In this document: positions 7,229 to 15,449 of the stretch, piece after piece
How positions within the stretch are numbered: the first letter of the stretch is position 1
Layout of the letters: every line of letters starts with the position of its first letter
Assembly (NCBI GenBank): GCA_022827055.1
Contig: JAJDTR010000059.1
Coordinates: 1 to 39,615 of the forward strand
DNA: 39,615 nt
Source of the DNA: Candidatus Poribacteria bacterium
Lineage (GTDB): Bacteria; Poribacteria; WGA-4E; JAJDTR01
Direction of reading: 5' to 3'
Made by a program: the position numbers and the translations under genes
Notes under the pieces: generated by a model
Database searches by the model: none
The model's input: the letters and a program-made list of their open reading frames with translations, nothing else
What the model was told of the DNA's origin: nothing

Positions 7229-8251
7229 ATGAAGCAGGTTGCAATTCTAGGGGAACGTCAAGCCGGACTCGTCGAAGTTCCCGATTTAGAGCCTAAAGAA
7301 GACTGGGCGCTCGTCAAAATTCATGCTGCCCCAATGTGTAATGAATACCATTCCTTCGATTCCGGAAACAGGTCTAGCGGGCTTGGACATGAGGCGGCGG
7401 GGGAGGTTGTCGAGGTTGCCCAACCGGGGAAAGTCGAAGTAGGCGATCGAGTGGTAGTGCAGCCTCAGTACCCGTGTGGAAAATGCCGTTTGTGCGTGTC
7501 GGGCGAATATATTCACTGCGAGGATGGTTATAACTTCAAAGAATTTACGGGTAGAGGAAACGGCGGTTCAACGATGGCTCAATTCATTCTCAAGCCGTCT
7601 TGGATTCTTTCCAAAATTCCGGATGATGTTTCCTACGAACATGCCTCGTTGGCATGTTGCGCTTTGGGACCATCATTCAATGCGTTTGAAAAGATGGATG
7701 TCAACTCCTTTGATACCGTCCTGATTACTGGGATTGGCCCCGTAGGATTCGGTGCAATTACGAATGCGAGATACCGAGGCGCCCGCGTCATCGCCGTGGA
7801 GTCTATCCCTTGGCGTGTTGAACACGCGAAAAAGATGGGAGTGGTTGCGGTGATTGACCCCACCGCGGAGGAGGCGGTTCAACAAATTCGAGATCTGACG
7901 CCGGACGGACGCGGGGTTGACTGCGCTCTGGATTGCTCCGGCAATCCGCTGGCGCATCGCCTCTGCATTGACGCGACCCGGCGCCGTGGCCAGGTTGCAT
8001 TCGTCGGTCAAAGCGGCAGCAGAGAAACTGCGCTTAATATTAGCCGTGACATGATTGGTAAGGGTATATCGCTTCACGGCGCCTGGCATTATAATTTGTC
8101 GCAGTTCCCAAGGTTGGTTAACGTCATTCAGAATTCTAACCTGCTCGATCTTCTCATCAGCCATGTTTTCCCCATGAGCGAGATTCAGGCGGCATTTGAA
8201 GCATCCTCTTCTCACGAAAGCGCAAAAATCATCCTTAAACCGTGGGAATAA
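7229..8251 (+). CDS. Zinc-dependent alcohol/polyol dehydrogenase (MDR family)
   Basis: A 340-residue medium-chain dehydrogenase. C37 and H54-E55 (GLGHEAAGE) are catalytic-zinc ligands. The structural zinc site is C83-C86-C89-C97 (CGKCRLC...C). The Rossmann motif GIGPVGFG is at 168-175, and E191 at the end of the second strand favours NAD over NADP. The frame is open further upstream to 7166, but GGAGGA at 7214-7219 sits correctly before the ATG at 7229, so that start is chosen. It probably oxidises a polyol or sugar alcohol, matching the neighbouring sugar enzymes. The ThuA-like gene lies 78 bp upstream. Confidence 0.92.
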   Translation: MKQVAILGERQAGLVEVPDLEPKEDWALVKIHAAPMCNEYHSFDSGNRSSGLGHEAAGEVVEVAQPGKVEVGDRVVVQPQYPCGKCRLCVSGEYIHCEDGYNFKEFTGRGNGGSTMAQFILKPSWILSKIPDDVSYEHASLACCALGPSFNAFEKMDVNSFDTVLITGIGPVGFGAITNARYRGARVIAVESIPWRVEHAKKMGVVAVIDPTAEEAVQQIRDLTPDGRGVDCALDCSGNPLAHRLCIDATRRRGQVAFVGQSGSRETALNISRDMIGKGISLHGAWHYNLSQFPRLVNVIQNSNLLDLLISHVFPMSEIQAAFEASSSHESAKIILKPWE

Positions 8252-8353
8252 CTCCAGCGGTCATTTGGGGCAAACCACGGAACAGAAGTGTACTTTCACT
8301 AAAGGCATTGCAACTAATAATTACACATGCTTGCGGATAATGACATTCTTTTG

Positions 8354-8378
8354 TACCACAATCTGTTAGATTGTGGTA
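8354..8378. repeat. Perfect hairpin TACCACAATCT-GTT-AGATTGTGGTA
   Basis: An 11-bp perfect stem with a 3-nt loop, about 100 bp after the zinc dehydrogenase stop. The following TGCGCAAACT is not a T-tract, so a classic intrinsic terminator is not supported. Its position just before a dispersed repeat suggests it is part of a composite repeat. Confidence 0.75.
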
Positions 8379-8390
8379 TGCGCAAACTAA

Positions 8391-8467
8391 CAGATCAAAT
8401 GAGCGAATAGCGAATGATCAACTGACTGATTAAGGAGGGCGATAGAAAGTCTTGATAGAGACCCCTT
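8391..8467 (+). repeat. Dispersed repeat family 'GATCAACTGACTG', copy 2
   Basis: It contains ATCAAATGAGCGAATAG, then GATCAACTGACTGATTAAGG, GGCGATAGAAAGTCTTGATA and GAGACCCCTT. It is nearly identical to 5520-5594 in the central 50 bp. Confidence 0.85.
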
Positions 8468-8728
8468 GCGCTACGAGTGCGCGTCCGATTTTGTGGGTAA
8501 TGATAATACATATCGTTATCGTTCATTAACTCGCAATCAAAATATGTGTAATATGAATGTAAGTGACTTTATCGAATACCTCCCGCCAAGAACCAGATAA
8601 CCATGAACATAGATACTCATACAGTCATTTCAACTATGAATTATACATTTGGAACTAGCCAGTTCGATTTGTGGTAATGCAGTTTACGGCGTATCTTTTG
8701 AAGAAGCAGGTTCTGCTCGCGACAGAAG

Positions 8729-8753
8729 GTCGCGACCGGGAGGTCGCTCCTAC
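8729..8753 (-). repeat. Dispersed repeat GTAGGAGCGAC...CGAC, inverted copy
   Basis: Read on the minus strand this is GTAGGAGCGACCTCCCGGTC followed by GCGAC, the same unit as 4408-4432 and 28677-28701. It ends 11 bp before the TTG taken as the start of the next gene. Confidence 0.6.
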
Positions 8754-8764
8754 AGGTAGTTGGT

Positions 8765-9922
8765 TTGTCGCGACAATCTTCAAATCGAGTAACATACAAT
8801 CAATATACGTGTGAAAATGACTATAGTGACAGTGACGACAAGACGGGGGCTATACCCGATTTGCTTCGCCCTGAAGTGCTTGACGCCTTTGACCGCGAGA
8901 CCTTTGAGCGCGATGGGTATTGGGTGTGGGAAGGAGTAGTCACGGATGCCGGCTGCAAGCAGTGGACAGCCAATCTAAAGAAATTGCAACGGATGAACGA
9001 CGGCATTCTCACCGATACCGACTGGGCTGCCATTGATTTCGAGAGTCGTGGACTGGCGCCTCCTCCGCCCGAGCAGATTACACCGCAATTTTTGGCATCA
9101 TGTTGCGGTGGCTCGGAGCAGATGCCGCCTTTTCTCAGGTCTAAAGCGCGGAAGTATATGTACCAATACGGATTGCTCGGCCCGGGACCCGGATTGGTTA
9201 CGCGCGGATTCGACTCGATTGGCGTCATGCCGGAATATTTTCCGGTGGGATACAACGACTTTGTTTTGGATGTCATCACTACCCATCCGCAGATGATGCA
9301 ACTGTTTCGCAAAGTCCTCGGCGACCGATTCCTGCTCGACCACTGCCTCATGCTCAACCGCGGTCCCGGCACAAAGGGACGCCGCTGGCATGGCCACCCG
9401 TATTGGGAGGGGAAGCATGAAGTTCAAGACGCTCTAAGCGACGGCAGTGCTGTTACGCCAGAGTTTCTGCAGCGACAATGTATTCGCACCCTGTGTTACC
9501 CGGGGGGCGCCACTACTGATGATGGAGGAGAATTTGCCGTTATTCCGGGGGCTCATCTTTATCGCGTCCCCTACAAGTGGAATACCGAGCGACCCGATGA
9601 AGACGAAGACATGCGGGCTGGCTGGTTGAAAGGCAAGACGCATCCCATCACAGGCGATCCGTTGGAAATCGTGCACCTATCTCTACAGCCGGGGAGCATG
9701 GTTTCCTTTGTCCATCACATGCCGCACTATGTAGGCAGGCGTAAACCGGACAGTGAGATGCGATGGGGCTTGTTAATGGCATTTCGTACTCCCGATCCCG
9801 AAGCAGCCCCCGCCAAGTGGGCAAACGGCGTTCCACCGCATTGGGCTGATCGCCTTGAGGCGGAGGGAAGACTTACTTCTGGCGCGCGCCGCGTCTTTGA
9901 GGCGGACAATCCTATAGTCTGA
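8765..9922 (+). CDS. PhyH-like dioxygenase with atypical H-x-H metal motif
   Basis: Up to 385 residues, longer than the other PhyH copies here. The family fold is clear: FERDGYWVWEGVVTDAG at the N-terminus, GGEFAVIPGAHLYR (253-266) and the distal FVHHMPH...R segment (H321, R333). At the place of the usual H-x-D pair stands WHGHPYWEG (H209-G-H211), so the acidic ligand is replaced or located elsewhere. The start is uncertain: only a TTG at 8765 is available upstream, without a good ribosome-binding site. The family opening begins near residue 48, so the first about 30 residues may not be translated. It probably modifies a small metabolite, or it has lost iron catalysis. Confidence 0.78.
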   Translation: MSRQSSNRVTYNQYTCENDYSDSDDKTGAIPDLLRPEVLDAFDRETFERDGYWVWEGVVTDAGCKQWTANLKKLQRMNDGILTDTDWAAIDFESRGLAPPPPEQITPQFLASCCGGSEQMPPFLRSKARKYMYQYGLLGPGPGLVTRGFDSIGVMPEYFPVGYNDFVLDVITTHPQMMQLFRKVLGDRFLLDHCLMLNRGPGTKGRRWHGHPYWEGKHEVQDALSDGSAVTPEFLQRQCIRTLCYPGGATTDDGGEFAVIPGAHLYRVPYKWNTERPDEDEDMRAGWLKGKTHPITGDPLEIVHLSLQPGSMVSFVHHMPHYVGRRKPDSEMRWGLLMAFRTPDPEAAPAKWANGVPPHWADRLEAEGRLTSGARRVFEADNPIV

Positions 9923-10079
9923 AGAATCCTCTCACTCTTGCTTTTACTGCATAATTGGGCTTATCATGTGTAAGATGGTTTAACGATTAATCATTCAATC
10001 TCGAAATTAGTGAAAAGCAAAAGCCTTTTACTGGCAACTGACCACTAGCCACGACCACTGTTTTTGAAAGGAGAATCTC

Positions 10080-10652
10080 ATGCGTAGGAAAGAGGTGTTG
10101 TATGCGGTGATAGGCGGTGTCGTCGGAACAGTTCTGACAATGGCGGTGGGGGCATTGGCTCCGCTTGGAGCGCAAGACGAACCGAAAGACTTGAACGTGG
10201 GGAGGATCACCTGCAGGGAGCTGGACGTGCTTGATGCAAAGGGGAATCTCCGTGCGGGGCTGAACACCTCCGAATTCGGCGGGAGTGTGTTCGTGGTGGG
10301 CAAACTGGGCAAAGGAGCGGAGATGCACGTCACGAAATACGGAGGGGCTGTGTTCGTGTGGGGCAAAGAGGCGAAAGGGGGAGCTGGCATGCACCTCGAC
10401 GGATTCGGAGGGAAGGTGTACGTGGAGGGCAGAGGCTTCAAAGAGGCGACGATGAGCATCGACGAACTCGGCGGTAGGGTGTCCGTGGAGGGCAAAGAGA
10501 GTGACGAGCTCAAAAAGGCGGCGATGAGCGTCGACGGAGATGGAGGAGCGGTGAACGTGTGGGGCAAAGGCGCGGGGGCGAGGATGGGCGTCAATAAGGA
10601 CGGCAACGGCGGTTTCTCCGCTTGGGACGAGAATGGCAATCGTTTGGAGTGA
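10080..10652 (+). CDS. Membrane-anchored beta-repeat protein (Gly-Gly-x-Val repeats)
   Basis: A 190-residue protein starting with a hydrophobic anchor (VLYAVIGGVVGTVLTMAVGAL, residues 6-26), then about six degenerate repeats of 20-25 residues from residue 52 to the end. The consensus is A-x-M-x-h-D-x-x-G-G-x-V-x-V-x-G-K, as in FGGKVYVEG, LGGRVSVEG and DGGAVNVWG. Such repeats suggest a stacked beta or beta-solenoid-like external domain. The last unit ends SAWDENGNRLE. AAAGGAG at 10067-10073 fixes the start. It is monocistronic between a PhyH gene and a TIM-barrel enzyme gene. The function is not recognised; surface binding or structural roles are guesses. Confidence 0.82.
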   Translation: MRRKEVLYAVIGGVVGTVLTMAVGALAPLGAQDEPKDLNVGRITCRELDVLDAKGNLRAGLNTSEFGGSVFVVGKLGKGAEMHVTKYGGAVFVWGKEAKGGAGMHLDGFGGKVYVEGRGFKEATMSIDELGGRVSVEGKESDELKKAAMSVDGDGGAVNVWGKGAGARMGVNKDGNGGFSAWDENGNRLE

Positions 10653-10837
10653 CAAGGGACTAGCCGCCCCAAAAGAGCAATGGCGAGTGTTTAGTGGCAA
10701 GTAAAGGAGTTCATGACTCTTCACGGATGCCAAACTCTCTTGGCAGTGGCGAATGTCCGGGAGTTTCCTTTAGTATGTTTGAGTCTGTTTAGCTTCAGTA
10801 TTTCCAATTTTCTTCACGATTGTTATGGAGATTGAAT

Positions 10838-11629
10838 ATGCCTTTCAAATTCGGTTATAGCACGTTACGTTGGCAGACGCCAGACCTTGAACCACTTCTC
10901 GTTCAACTGAAAGAAGCGGGCTGGCATGGATGGGAAATGCGTCAGTCTCTTGACTGGGTGGGAACCCCGGCACATGTCAGGAGAACTTGTGAAAACGTCG
11001 GTCTCCCCGTTGTTGTAGTTACCGCGCAGGGGCTGCCGATTGACAAGGATTGGGCACAAATGGAACTCAACAAGCGTCGAATTGACTTCGCCGCCGAGGT
11101 CGGAGCCGATTGTTTCATGTTTATGGGTGCAGGGAAGCCGAGAGATAGTGACACCAGTTATAATCACATTGCCGCATTGGCGGACGTGTCGGAGGAGTGG
11201 GCAGAGTACGCCGCACAGTACGAACTGGAAGTGTGTTACCACATCCATACCAATACGACAGTCGACTCAATCGAGGACTGGGCGAAATATATGAGCCTGC
11301 TTAGAAAGTGCAAGTTGTGTATCGATGTCTCGCATTCCGCGCTGTGGGGGTACGATCCGATAGAGTCGATACGCCGCTACAAGGAGCAGTTGATTTACGT
11401 GCATCTTCAAGATTATGTGAGTTTCTCGGGTGGAGACGGGAAGGATTATCAGGTGAATTGGGTGGATATCGGCGGCGGTTCCTCCATTGACTTTCCGGGG
11501 ATCATGGAGACATTGAAAAGTATCGGTTTTGACCGTTGGATTACGGCTTGCCCAGGGGAGGTAGAAGACCGGACAGACGAGGATCGGATGAAAGTAAATC
11601 GAGATTATCTGCGGCAGCTAGGGTACTAA
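10838..11629 (+). CDS. Sugar phosphate isomerase/epimerase (TIM barrel)
   Basis: A 263-residue xylose-isomerase-like TIM-barrel enzyme. Candidate metal ligands and active-site residues are H135/H137 (CYHIHTNT), D163 and H166 (CIDVSHS), H189 (YVHLQDY) and E241 near the C-terminus. It resembles 2-keto-myo-inositol dehydratase/epimerase-type members in its H-x-H and D-x-x-H spacing. A TTG start at 10820 is possible, but GGAG at 10827-10830 sits 7 nt before the ATG at 10838, which is chosen. It stands alone between intergenic gaps. It shares little visible similarity with the 2092 paralogue beyond the fold. Confidence 0.88.
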   Translation: MPFKFGYSTLRWQTPDLEPLLVQLKEAGWHGWEMRQSLDWVGTPAHVRRTCENVGLPVVVVTAQGLPIDKDWAQMELNKRRIDFAAEVGADCFMFMGAGKPRDSDTSYNHIAALADVSEEWAEYAAQYELEVCYHIHTNTTVDSIEDWAKYMSLLRKCKLCIDVSHSALWGYDPIESIRRYKEQLIYVHLQDYVSFSGGDGKDYQVNWVDIGGGSSIDFPGIMETLKSIGFDRWITACPGEVEDRTDEDRMKVNRDYLRQLGY

Positions 11630-12176
11630 GGGACCGACTCAACTCAAGGTCGTGTTCATCTCAGACAGCGTCCCTTTTGCTAGCCGGCCGGTTTTTTTGT
11701 CTCTCCCCCTATCTGCCACGCTTATCCTCCCTTGTCCTATGGACACAGATATATCTTTCTCGCCGTAGGTAATAGTCATGTGCTGCTGACCAATCTTTTC
11801 CTAGACTTATCCGGAAAGAAATTGGTATAGTATATGGGCAAAGGGCTTAGCGGCTGGTCACTATCGGTTAGCTGAACATCTGCAGCCGCAAAGGGAATCC
11901 TGCTTTTGATTCGGTGGTGGAAGAAAAGTAAAAGCGGAATTCGGGGTTCAAAAACCACGATTCTTTCTAGATTAGGACTTGTGCAGAAATAAGAAATCGC
12001 GGTTTGGAGATTGCGCCTTCAGTGTTGTTGTGTGTGGAAACGCGTAATTGACTGTCCTATCTCGAACTTTTGGGCGATTCGTTGCGAAGCTCCTATAAAC
12101 TAAACAGTGATGCATATAGTTACGCCTAAGTTGTCGGCATATCGGCATGTTTGTGATACATAAAGGTGATGCTATC
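11630..12176. other. Intergenic region, no gene seen (547 bp)
   Basis: Short frames on both strands lack ribosome-binding sites and family resemblance. Just after the isomerase stop, AAGGGAC and GTCCCTT (about 11633 and 11670) could pair over a long loop, and a T-tract (11692-11698) follows a CCGGCCGG dyad. This is a weak terminator candidate only. Confidence 0.45.
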
Positions 12177-12977
12177 ATGGCAGATAAAAACGGACTTCAA
12201 TCGCGGGATAGACCGGATTCCTCTTCACTTCCTATTGGAGGCGCCTCCGCCCAAATACCCTATGCTCCGACGGGTGAATCGGAAATCGTCTATCCCGCGT
12301 CGGATGGGAAACCCATGGGAGAAACAGAACTTCACCGTGATGCGCTGATAGACGCGCTGCTAAGGCTTAAAGAACATTTCAAAGACAACTCCGCTGTATG
12401 CGTTTCGGGATACATGATGATGTATTATGTCGAGGGCAACCCTCGAAAATCAATCTCGCCGGATGTGTTCGTTACGTTTGGCGTCGGACGCAAACAGCGG
12501 CGCATTTATCGTATCTGGGAAGAGGGCAGCCCGCCGCACTTCGTGTTAGAGTTTTCAAGTGAGAAGACGTATCGCAACGATCTGCGAGGCAAGAAGGCGC
12601 TTTATGCGGAAATCGGCATCACTGAGTATTTTCTTTGTGATGTAGAGGGACGGTATTTACCTACACCGCTGATGGGGTTTCGGCTTGCGGGTAAGAACTA
12701 TGATGCCATTCCGCCCAATGCTGACGGGGGTGTTCCTTCCGCAGGCTTGGGGCTTGAGTTGAGTTTGCGTGAAGAACGTCTCGGGTTCTATGATCCGGTC
12801 TTGAAAAGGTGGTTGGAGACGCCTGCGGAGGCGGCAGTGGCGCAAGCGCGACGCGCTGAATCTGACGCTGAGCGAGAAGCGGCAGCGCGAAAGAAGGCTG
12901 AAACTGAATTGGCGCGACTACGAGAGGAGATTGAGCGAATGAAAGCCTCAAGTGAATCTCCAAGCGAGAATTCTTAA
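12177..12977 (+). CDS. Uma2 family endonuclease-like protein (DUF820)
   Basis: A 266-residue protein of the Uma2/DUF820 family, which has a PD-(D/E)xK-like nuclease fold. Landmarks are RKSISPDVFVTFG, PHFVLEFSSEKTYRNDLRGK and ALYAEIGITEYFLCD in the usual order. The N-terminal 40 residues are low in structure. The last 50 residues form a charged Ala/Glu/Arg coiled coil (AEAAVAQARRAESDAEREAA), common in this family. AAAGGTG at 12162-12168 places the start at the ATG 12177 rather than at 12147. Uma2 proteins multiply in cyanobacteria and some other bacterial genomes; their biological role is unclear. Confidence 0.9.
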   Translation: MADKNGLQSRDRPDSSSLPIGGASAQIPYAPTGESEIVYPASDGKPMGETELHRDALIDALLRLKEHFKDNSAVCVSGYMMMYYVEGNPRKSISPDVFVTFGVGRKQRRIYRIWEEGSPPHFVLEFSSEKTYRNDLRGKKALYAEIGITEYFLCDVEGRYLPTPLMGFRLAGKNYDAIPPNADGGVPSAGLGLELSLREERLGFYDPVLKRWLETPAEAAVAQARRAESDAEREAAARKKAETELARLREEIERMKASSESPSENS

Positions 12978-13181
12978 GACTAGACGCTATGCGGCGACAA
13001 TGCAGAATCTGTATCAATTGACCGAATTGGAACGTGACGACAATCTTTCTCGGATTGCCGTGACATTTTGTTTTCGAACTCGTATTGATTTCAAACAATG
13101 ATTGTTCATTATCTGATTGAAGCAGGCGTGGTGGTGTGCCCACCAATCGTGTGGTTGTTGGCATGTTTAACACTTGTGTTC

Positions 13182-14024
13182 TTACCCGCGAGCAGGTTCG
13201 GACATCGTTTTCTTCAGTTCTCTGGATAATTCGGCAAGGTGCGTGTCATTCTCCATGACCTGCCGTAGGTGCACCATTCGTTTGGGCCCCGCCGTTCTAA
13301 TCATGGCTTCACCGTGAATACGGTCAATCCAGAATCTAGCTTCGCTTCCAAGCATGTTCCGAAACTCGCCAAGTCGGTCTTCAGGATATCGACAGCAAAA
13401 ATTCATGGTGTACATCCGACGCCGTCCGGAACCGCCAAAGGCGGCGTGCTTGAGGTTATGGTTAAAGACCACAATGTCGCCGGGTGTTGTCTCAAGTGCG
13501 ACAGCAGGTACCTCTCGTCCACTCAATCCCCAAATTTTGCCGCTATCGCGTATGTCTCGCTCAATACCGTCGGCGTATTGATCGCCTATACGGTGACTGC
13601 CGGGGATGACTCGCAGGGCGCCCGTGTCGCGGGTAAGAGGATCGAGGTAGAACGCAATTTTGATGCTCATGAGTCGATTTCCGTTGTATCCATCAGAGTG
13701 CCAGTTGCTGTCCCCAGCATAAAAGTTGCCGTCGCCGCTTGTATAGTTAAAATCATCCCCGCAAATACTGGCGGCAATGTCGTGAATTCTCGGGTCATCT
13801 AGGAAGGAACTGAGATACTCGCTAAGATCAGGAAACGGATAGATGCACGAACGCCGCACGCCGTCATGAGGTTGCCCGTGGTGTCCACCGTTATGTTCTT
13901 TCCAGATGGTTTCGAATTCATCAATTACTCTGTCGACGCAGTCAGCCAACAGCCCGGGAAAATTCAGATATCCGAATGTATCAAAAACTGCCAATTGCTG
14001 GGAGGTGAGTTGTGTTGAATTCAT
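13182..14024 (-). CDS. Phytanoyl-CoA dioxygenase (PhyH) family protein
   Basis: A 280-residue Fe(II)/2-oxoglutarate dioxygenase with a complete site: H109-x-D111 (NWHSDGYNGNR), distal H193 (NHNLKHAAFGG) and R202/R203 for 2-oxoglutarate. GALRVIPGSHRIGDQYADG is the typical second-strand region. FDTFGYLNFPGLLADCVDRV opens the domain. It lies 40 bp downstream of another PhyH gene on the same strand, both behind gluconokinase, so a three-gene operon is likely. The substrate cannot be told; the linkage suggests sugar-acid-related metabolism. No strong Shine-Dalgarno before the ATG. Confidence 0.9.
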   Translation of the reverse strand: MNSTQLTSQQLAVFDTFGYLNFPGLLADCVDRVIDEFETIWKEHNGGHHGQPHDGVRRSCIYPFPDLSEYLSSFLDDPRIHDIAASICGDDFNYTSGDGNFYAGDSNWHSDGYNGNRLMSIKIAFYLDPLTRDTGALRVIPGSHRIGDQYADGIERDIRDSGKIWGLSGREVPAVALETTPGDIVVFNHNLKHAAFGGSGRRRMYTMNFCCRYPEDRLGEFRNMLGSEARFWIDRIHGEAMIRTAGPKRMVHLRQVMENDTHLAELSRELKKTMSEPARG

Positions 14025-14064
14025 ATGTATTATTTTCCATTGTAGGACGGGACAAAGGTGGACG

Positions 14065-14898
14065 TTATCCCACCGGAATACCGCACAGATGTTTCATGCG
14101 GTTATCCATTGAACGCACCTGATCCGGGTGAAAAGCGCTGCTCCGATCCTCAACCGGTTCGTCAACTTCACACCGCACGAAGTGCGCAAATAAAACTCTT
14201 CGCGGCACGTCGAGGACGTTCTCGGAACGATCGTGCACCATGAACGCGTGAAAAAACACCGCGCTGCCCGCAGGCACGCACATCGCTTTTCGTTCCTGCA
14301 GACCGTCCATCTCTTTGAATTCCTGTGCCACGGCGCGCTCGCGGAGTTCGGGATCTGCGAGGCACTTCCGGACAAAGCGGTGGCTGCCGGGACGTAATAT
14401 GAATGCCCCTCCGCCAGATTCGACGGTGCTGAAATGCAATACGCAGGTGACGTAATTCTCATCTCCCGGCTCCGGCGGAGTGTGCGGCCAATCCACATGA
14501 TCACTGGTTCCAAACTGCTCTGCCCCCGGCGGGCTCTTGTATGTTACCACCGGGCATGAGGTGTAGCAGATTCGCACTGCACCGCCCAACAACATCTCGG
14601 CAGCCTCGATTAAGCGAGGATGTCCCGCCAGATTGGATAGACGCGGCTCGCAATGTCCTCCCCCAAGCGCCTTGCGGCCGTTCATATCAGCGCCGGTGCC
14701 GCATACGTATGGCGGTTGCGAATCCGGCGGCAGCAACGGATCGATTACGGCGACAGCTTCATTGATTTCATCCTCCGAGAGGATGTCGTTCACAACGAAA
14801 TAGCCATCACGCTCAAATTGATTACGGTCAATTTGGTCGGCGATCGATGTACCGTGGAATCCGTACAAAAGCGATGCCAACGCGAAGGGATTGTACAT
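14065..14898 (-). CDS. Phytanoyl-CoA dioxygenase (PhyH) family protein
   Basis: A 277-residue PhyH enzyme with H134-x-D136 (TSDHVDWPHTPP), distal H222 (AFMVHDRSEN) and R233/R234 (VPRRVLFAHF). FERDGYFVVNDILSEDEINE at about residue 28 is the standard opening. An upstream TTG at 14907 is in frame, but AAGGA lies 10 nt before the ATG at 14898 and only 1 nt before the TTG, so the ATG is used. It sits between gluconokinase (65 bp upstream) and a second PhyH gene (40 bp downstream), probably co-transcribed. It is diverged from its neighbour, so this is not a recent tandem duplication. Confidence 0.9.
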   Translation of the reverse strand: MYNPFALASLLYGFHGTSIADQIDRNQFERDGYFVVNDILSEDEINEAVAVIDPLLPPDSQPPYVCGTGADMNGRKALGGGHCEPRLSNLAGHPRLIEAAEMLLGGAVRICYTSCPVVTYKSPPGAEQFGTSDHVDWPHTPPEPGDENYVTCVLHFSTVESGGGAFILRPGSHRFVRKCLADPELRERAVAQEFKEMDGLQERKAMCVPAGSAVFFHAFMVHDRSENVLDVPRRVLFAHFVRCEVDEPVEDRSSAFHPDQVRSMDNRMKHLCGIPVG

Positions 14899-14963
14899 TT
14901 TCGTCAATTCCTTTCGACCATGGTAAGTCGTTTAGAATAGAACTGGCGTTAGGCGGAGGGGCG

Positions 14964-15449
14964 TCAGAGATTCTGTTGTTTTATAATCGTGGACACTATT
15001 TCGGCTGGGGTGTGCGTTATATCCACCTCAATGGCATCGTCAGGCTCTTCCAGCGTCGAGAACTGGCTTTCCAATAAAGAATCTCCCATGAAGTGACCCT
15101 TCCGGTCATTGAGTCTTTTCTTAATCTGCTCGAAATCGCCCTTGAGGTGCACCAAGCATACATCCTTCTCATGCGTCATCAAGCACCTCTGATAGGAGTG
15201 CTTGAGAGCGGAGCATGCGATTATCCCGTTTTTCCCTTCTTCTCGCAGTTTTATAACAATATCCCGCAACGTGCTCAGCCACGCTTGTCTGTCTTCGTCT
15301 GTCAGAGGAATTCCCGCCGCCATCTTCGCTACGTTAGCGGGATCGTGAAAGTCATCCCCGTCATAGAAATCCCACTGCAACTCTTTAGACAGTAGTGCGC
15401 CTATCGTGGTTTTTCCGGTTCCGGACACTCCCATCAAGACAATTATCAT
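14964..15449 (-). CDS. gntK: Gluconokinase (carbohydrate kinase, GntK-type)
   Basis: A 161-residue P-loop kinase of the GntK family, which phosphorylates D-gluconate to 6-phosphogluconate with ATP. The Walker A motif is GVSGTGKT (7-14). FYDGDDFHDPANVAKMAAG and GIPLTDEDRQAWL are the gluconate-kinase substrate segments. IIACSALKHSYQ follows, and HFMGDSLLESQFSTLEEP matches the typical lid region. The frame extends upstream to 15488, but the ATG at 15449 directly precedes the first beta strand and gives the normal family length. It is first gene of the probable gluconokinase-PhyH-PhyH operon, feeding gluconate into the pentose phosphate or Entner-Doudoroff routes. Confidence 0.93.
   Translation of the reverse strand: MIIVLMGVSGTGKTTIGALLSKELQWDFYDGDDFHDPANVAKMAAGIPLTDEDRQAWLSTLRDIVIKLREEGKNGIIACSALKHSYQRCLMTHEKDVCLVHLKGDFEQIKKRLNDRKGHFMGDSLLESQFSTLEEPDDAIEVDITHTPAEIVSTIIKQQNL

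Larger units (their letters stand above)
8252..8764. other. Intergenic region with repeats (513 bp)
   Basis: No gene seen. It contains a perfect 11-bp-stem hairpin (8354-8378), a full copy of the GATCAACTGACTG repeat (8391-8467) and an inverted copy of the GTAGGAGCGATC repeat (8729-8753). The hairpin lies directly before the repeat, echoing the hairpin-plus-repeat order at 5781-6175. Confidence 0.65.

Noticed and set aside
9987..10733. Long minus-strand frames (248 and 214 codons) opposite the beta-repeat protein
   Set aside because: They are shadows of the repetitive, GC-rich plus-strand gene, which has a clear ribosome-binding site, TM anchor and repeat pattern; the minus-strand peptides are low-complexity His/Ser/Pro-rich.
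11678..11700. Intrinsic terminator at CCGGCCGG plus T-tract
   Set aside because: The dyad has no loop, so only a 4-bp stem could form; kept only as a weak possibility in the intergenic entry.
11776..12178. Small minus-strand frames before the Uma2 gene
   Set aside because: No family features or ribosome-binding sites; the sequence is AT-rich intergenic DNA.
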